Source: an uncultured Collinsella sp. (GTDB lineage: Bacteria; Actinomycetota; Coriobacteriia; Coriobacteriales; Coriobacteriaceae). From it: a stretch of DNA of 15,215 nt. The number at the start of each line of letters is the position of its first letter. Within the stretch, counting starts at the first letter, position 1. The notes beneath the pieces were generated by a model. It saw only the letters and a program-made list of their open reading frames with translations. It was not told the origin of the DNA and did no database searches. This document shows positions 13,315-15,215 of this stretch, piece after piece. Where the stretch lies: positions 1 to 15,215 of the forward strand of contig CABRIC010000047.1 in the NCBI GenBank assembly GCA_902470905.1. Reading direction: 5' to 3'. Made by a program: the position numbers and the translations under genes.

Positions 13315-14277
13315 TCACGATTTTCTCAAGATGTTCGTAATCCAGAGCAAAAGCGCGGTCTCAGAATCGGCCGAACCCTTGAGCGCGAGCTCCACATCAA
13401 CGGCACCCTCGAGCGCTGCGACGAGCTCTGCCATCGAAAAGCGACGTGCCCAGGTCAGGTGATTCTTGACCTGCCAGGACTGGAGCTTGAGCGTTGCGGC
13501 AAGCTCACGACCCTGTCCGCGCGCATCGAGCGCCTTGGCAACGATAAGCTCGCGAATGCGGCCGCACAACAATGTGTAAGTCCACACGTAGCTCTTGGCG
13601 GGCAGCAGATTGAAGAGCTCGAGCGAGCGGCGCATGTCACGGGCCGAGACTGCATTGAGAAAGTCCCAGGGTTGAACCTCGGCCGTACGTACAATCCAGC
13701 GCTCAACGTCGGCAAGCTCAATCTGGGGCACCTCGACCATCTGGGCAAGCTTAGCCAAGTCGTTATCGAGCATGCGCGTGTTTTCACCCGAACGCGAGAC
13801 GAGCTCCTCGGCGGCCGCCGTCGAGATCGACTTGCCGTGCTGCGTCGCCATCTGCTGCACGCGGCGCGGAAGCTCCCAGCGCTTGGTGCCGGAGCAATCG
13901 ATCACGGCCTTCTTGTCGATCTTGGCGATCGCCTTATACAGGCGCGTGTTCTTGGCAAGCGAGTCGGCGATGATGAGGCAGACCGTTGTGGGACTGGGAC
14001 TCGCCAAATACTCGACAAGCGGCTCCGAGACCGCCTTGGCGAGCTTTGAGCAGCCATCAAGGATTACCAAGCGAAACTCGCTGCCCATCGGAAAGGTGTT
14101 AAGCGATCCGATAATGGACTCGATATCGGGGTCCTTGGTCATGTCGCGCTCGTCGAGGTTGAACTCGACCATACCCGACTTTTCCAGACGCGCTTTCATA
14201 CGCGAGACGGCGTGATCGCGCTTGACTCCGTCGGTACCGACGATCAGATATGCCGGCAGCAAACCGGTTTCGGACAT
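13315..14277 (-). CDS. holA: DNA polymerase III delta subunit
   Basis: HolA is the clamp-loader subunit that opens the beta sliding clamp. The 320-residue product fits the family (about 330-345). The start MSETGLLPAYLIVGTDGVKR resembles the usual delta opening of a beta strand followed by a degenerate P-loop region. LVILDGCSKL at 70-79 and VEYLASPSPTTVCLII at 88-103 match the second conserved block, and the C-terminal half is all-helical, as expected of the collar domain. No Walker A is present, as is normal for delta. ATG at 14277 follows a GGGAGGGG ribosome site; upstream in-frame starts at 14319 and 14340 overlap the promoter and lack a site. Position between comEC and rpsT is the same as in Bacillus. 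Confidence 0.93.
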   Translation of the reverse strand: MSETGLLPAYLIVGTDGVKRDHAVSRMKARLEKSGMVEFNLDERDMTKDPDIESIIGSLNTFPMGSEFRLVILDGCSKLAKAVSEPLVEYLASPSPTTVCLIIADSLAKNTRLYKAIAKIDKKAVIDCSGTKRWELPRRVQQMATQHGKSISTAAAEELVSRSGENTRMLDNDLAKLAQMVEVPQIELADVERWIVRTAEVQPWDFLNAVSARDMRRSLELFNLLPAKSYVWTYTLLCGRIRELIVAKALDARGQGRELAATLKLQSWQVKNHLTWARRFSMAELVAALEGAVDVELALKGSADSETALLLWITNILRKS

Positions 14278-14317
14278 TGCGCCCCCCTCCCGCAGGCCTT
14301 CATATTCGTTCCGTGCC

Positions 14318-14347
14318 ATTCTAGCCCAGGGGCCCGCCACACGCCAA
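14318..14347 (-). promoter_or_regulatory. Probable promoter for holA
   Basis: TTGGCG (14347-14342) and TAGAAT (14323-14318) on the minus strand are 18 bases apart and match consensus at four and five of six positions. The start would fall near 14311, about 34 bases before the holA ATG and after the comEC stop. This argues that holA is not solely dependent on comEC transcription. Confidence 0.5.
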
Positions 14348-14355
14348 CGACGTCG

Positions 14356-15168
14356 TCACGGTCGCTGGCATCGCATCGCAAAGCCATTCGCAGTCGGCGT
14401 GACGGTAATGTCGCCGTGTTCGATGGTGCACGCGAACACGCCGCCCGCTTCCTTAACGGCATCGATGCAAGCGTCGGACGGATGGCCGTATCGATTCCCT
14501 TCGCCCGCGCTCGCGAGGGAAAGCTCGGGCTTCAGGACGTCCAGCAACTCAACATCGACTGAAACCTTGGAGCCGTGATGCCCAAGTTTAAGGACATCGA
14601 TATCCCCCACCTCCTGCACGAATTCCCGTTCTTGGTCGAGCTCGGCATCACCGGTGAGAAGTATGCGCAGGCCCTTGCCTTCCTGAACATAAGAAAGCAG
14701 CAGGACAAGTGAGTCCTCATTTCCCTCGCCATCCACGGACTCGAATGGCCACATCACGCGGGCGCAAAATGAGCCGATGTCGACCGTATCCCCACGGCGC
14801 ACCTGCCGATACTCCACGCCAGGTCGGTTCAATACCTCAACAGGAGCATCCTCCAGCGCATCAGCCGCCACGGCAATCGTTCCGACCGAAAACTGTTCGA
14901 GCACGGCAGGCAGACCACCCCAGTGGTCCTCATCCCAATGCGTCACAAAGACGGCATCGATATGGTGCACGTTATTGCGAACCAACGCCGCTACCACGCG
15001 CTCGTCGAGCCCGCAGTCGACGAGTGCTACTGCGTCGCCCTGGCGGATAAGAATCGCATCCGCCTGGCCCACATCGAGCACCGTCACCGAAGGCGGCGCG
15101 AATCGATCCCAGTAGACGTACGGAATCGCAGCCAAGAGCACCAGGCATGCAAGCCCCACCGCCATAGG
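14356..15168 (-). CDS. comEC: ComEC/Rec2 competence protein, C-terminal metallo-beta-lactamase part, cut by contig end
   Basis: ComEC forms the inner-membrane channel for single-stranded DNA uptake in natural transformation. Its extracellular C-terminal metallo-beta-lactamase-like domain is proposed to degrade the other strand. The 270 residues present begin with the end of a membrane segment (GLACLVLLAAIPYVYW, about 5-20). Then follow the ComEC hallmark VLDVGQADAILI (30-41), the metal motif THWDEDHWGG (76-85: H77, D79, D81, H82), LLTGDAE, and KLGHHGS, where further metal-binding residues sit. The transmembrane competence domain and start lie beyond the contig. The six residues MCIRDS that would extend the frame come from adapter sequence and are not part of the protein. 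A complete competence system cannot be judged from this window. Confidence 0.92.
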   Translation of the reverse strand, partial: PMAVGLACLVLLAAIPYVYWDRFAPPSVTVLDVGQADAILIRQGDAVALVDCGLDERVVAALVRNNVHHIDAVFVTHWDEDHWGGLPAVLEQFSVGTIAVAADALEDAPVEVLNRPGVEYRQVRRGDTVDIGSFCARVMWPFESVDGEGNEDSLVLLLSYVQEGKGLRILLTGDAELDQEREFVQEVGDIDVLKLGHHGSKVSVDVELLDVLKPELSLASAGEGNRYGHPSDACIDAVKEAGGVFACTIEHGDITVTPTANGFAMRCQRP

Positions 15169-15169
15169 A

Positions 15170-15215
15170 CTGTCTCTTATACACATCTGACGCTGCCGAC
15201 GATACTCCTTGTGTA
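15170..15215 (-). other. Nextera i5 adapter, inverted copy (sequencing artefact)
   Basis: This is the exact reverse complement of bases 2-47. The mosaic end spans 15170-15188, the i5-side adapter 15189-15202, the index TACTCCTT (reverse of AAGGAGTA) 15203-15210, and part of the P5 arm 15211-15215. Genomic sequence ends at 15169. The minus-strand translation begins MCIRDS, a known adapter artefact peptide. Confidence 0.98.

Noticed and set aside
14972..15186. Minus-strand frames starting MCIRDS or MYKRQ at the right end.
   Set aside because: The starts are adapter sequence. The MCIRDS frame is genuine comEC only from 15168 downwards; the MYKRQ frame is an out-of-frame shadow.
1..15215. 19-bp inverted repeats at both ends that resemble Tn5 terminal repeats, suggesting a transposon.
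   Set aside because: The repeats continue into Illumina adapter and index sequence outside the mosaic ends, so they come from library preparation. No transposase or cargo genes are present.
1..15215. CRISPR arrays, tRNA genes, insertion sequences or phage genes.
   Set aside because: Intergenic space is short and accounted for; I saw no repeat-spacer pattern, no tRNA-like cloverleaf and no mobile-element proteins on either strand.

Overview
The window is one assembled contig. Genomic sequence runs from 48 to 15169 and is capped at both ends by Illumina Nextera (Tn5 tagmentation) adapter, including the same 8-base i5 index. The DNA is fairly GC-rich by eye. All 16 recognisable genes lie on the minus strand, so transcription runs from high to low coordinates. 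The order is comEC(partial)-holA-rpsT-lepA-dusB-hemW-dnaJ-like-dnaJ-mtaB-phoH-ybeY-dgkA-era-recO-rpsO-pnp(partial). This closely follows the Gram-positive housekeeping cluster known from Bacillus (comEC-holA-rpsT-...-lepA-hemW-hrcA-grpE-dnaK-dnaJ-...-mtaB...phoH-ybeY-dgkA...era-recO). Gene order, high GC, frequent GTG/TTG starts and the TKAD G4 motif in Era suggest a high-GC Gram-positive. My best guess is a gut Coriobacteriia member such as Collinsella; this is inference, not proven by the sequence.

Layout in transcription order. First come the C-terminal metallo-beta-lactamase domain of the DNA-uptake channel ComEC and the DNA polymerase III delta subunit HolA with its own promoter. Next is ribosomal protein S20, with a promoter, a terminator-like leader hairpin and a very strong terminator. 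A translation and tRNA block follows: LepA, DusB and HemW. Then come two DnaJ-type genes. The first keeps the J domain and all four zinc motifs, but most of its C-terminal substrate-binding region is replaced by membrane segments. The second is a canonical DnaJ with a good promoter. After these is a tightly packed run with short gaps or overlaps: mtaB, phoH, ybeY, dgkA, era and recO, covering tRNA modification, rRNA maturation, undecaprenol recycling, 30S assembly and recombination. Finally rpsO (S15) and pnp (PNPase) are separated by an intrinsic terminator and several hairpins.

The theme is translation and RNA metabolism (S20, S15, LepA, DusB, MtaB, YbeY, PhoH, Era, PNPase), with protein folding (DnaJ) and DNA maintenance or uptake (RecO, HolA, ComEC). 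I see no mobile element, phage, CRISPR array, tRNA or defence genes. The points most worth a second look are the membrane-anchored DnaJ-like protein sitting where hrcA-grpE-dnaK would be expected, the long acidic N-terminal extension of Era, and the structured leaders of rpsT, rpsO and pnp.
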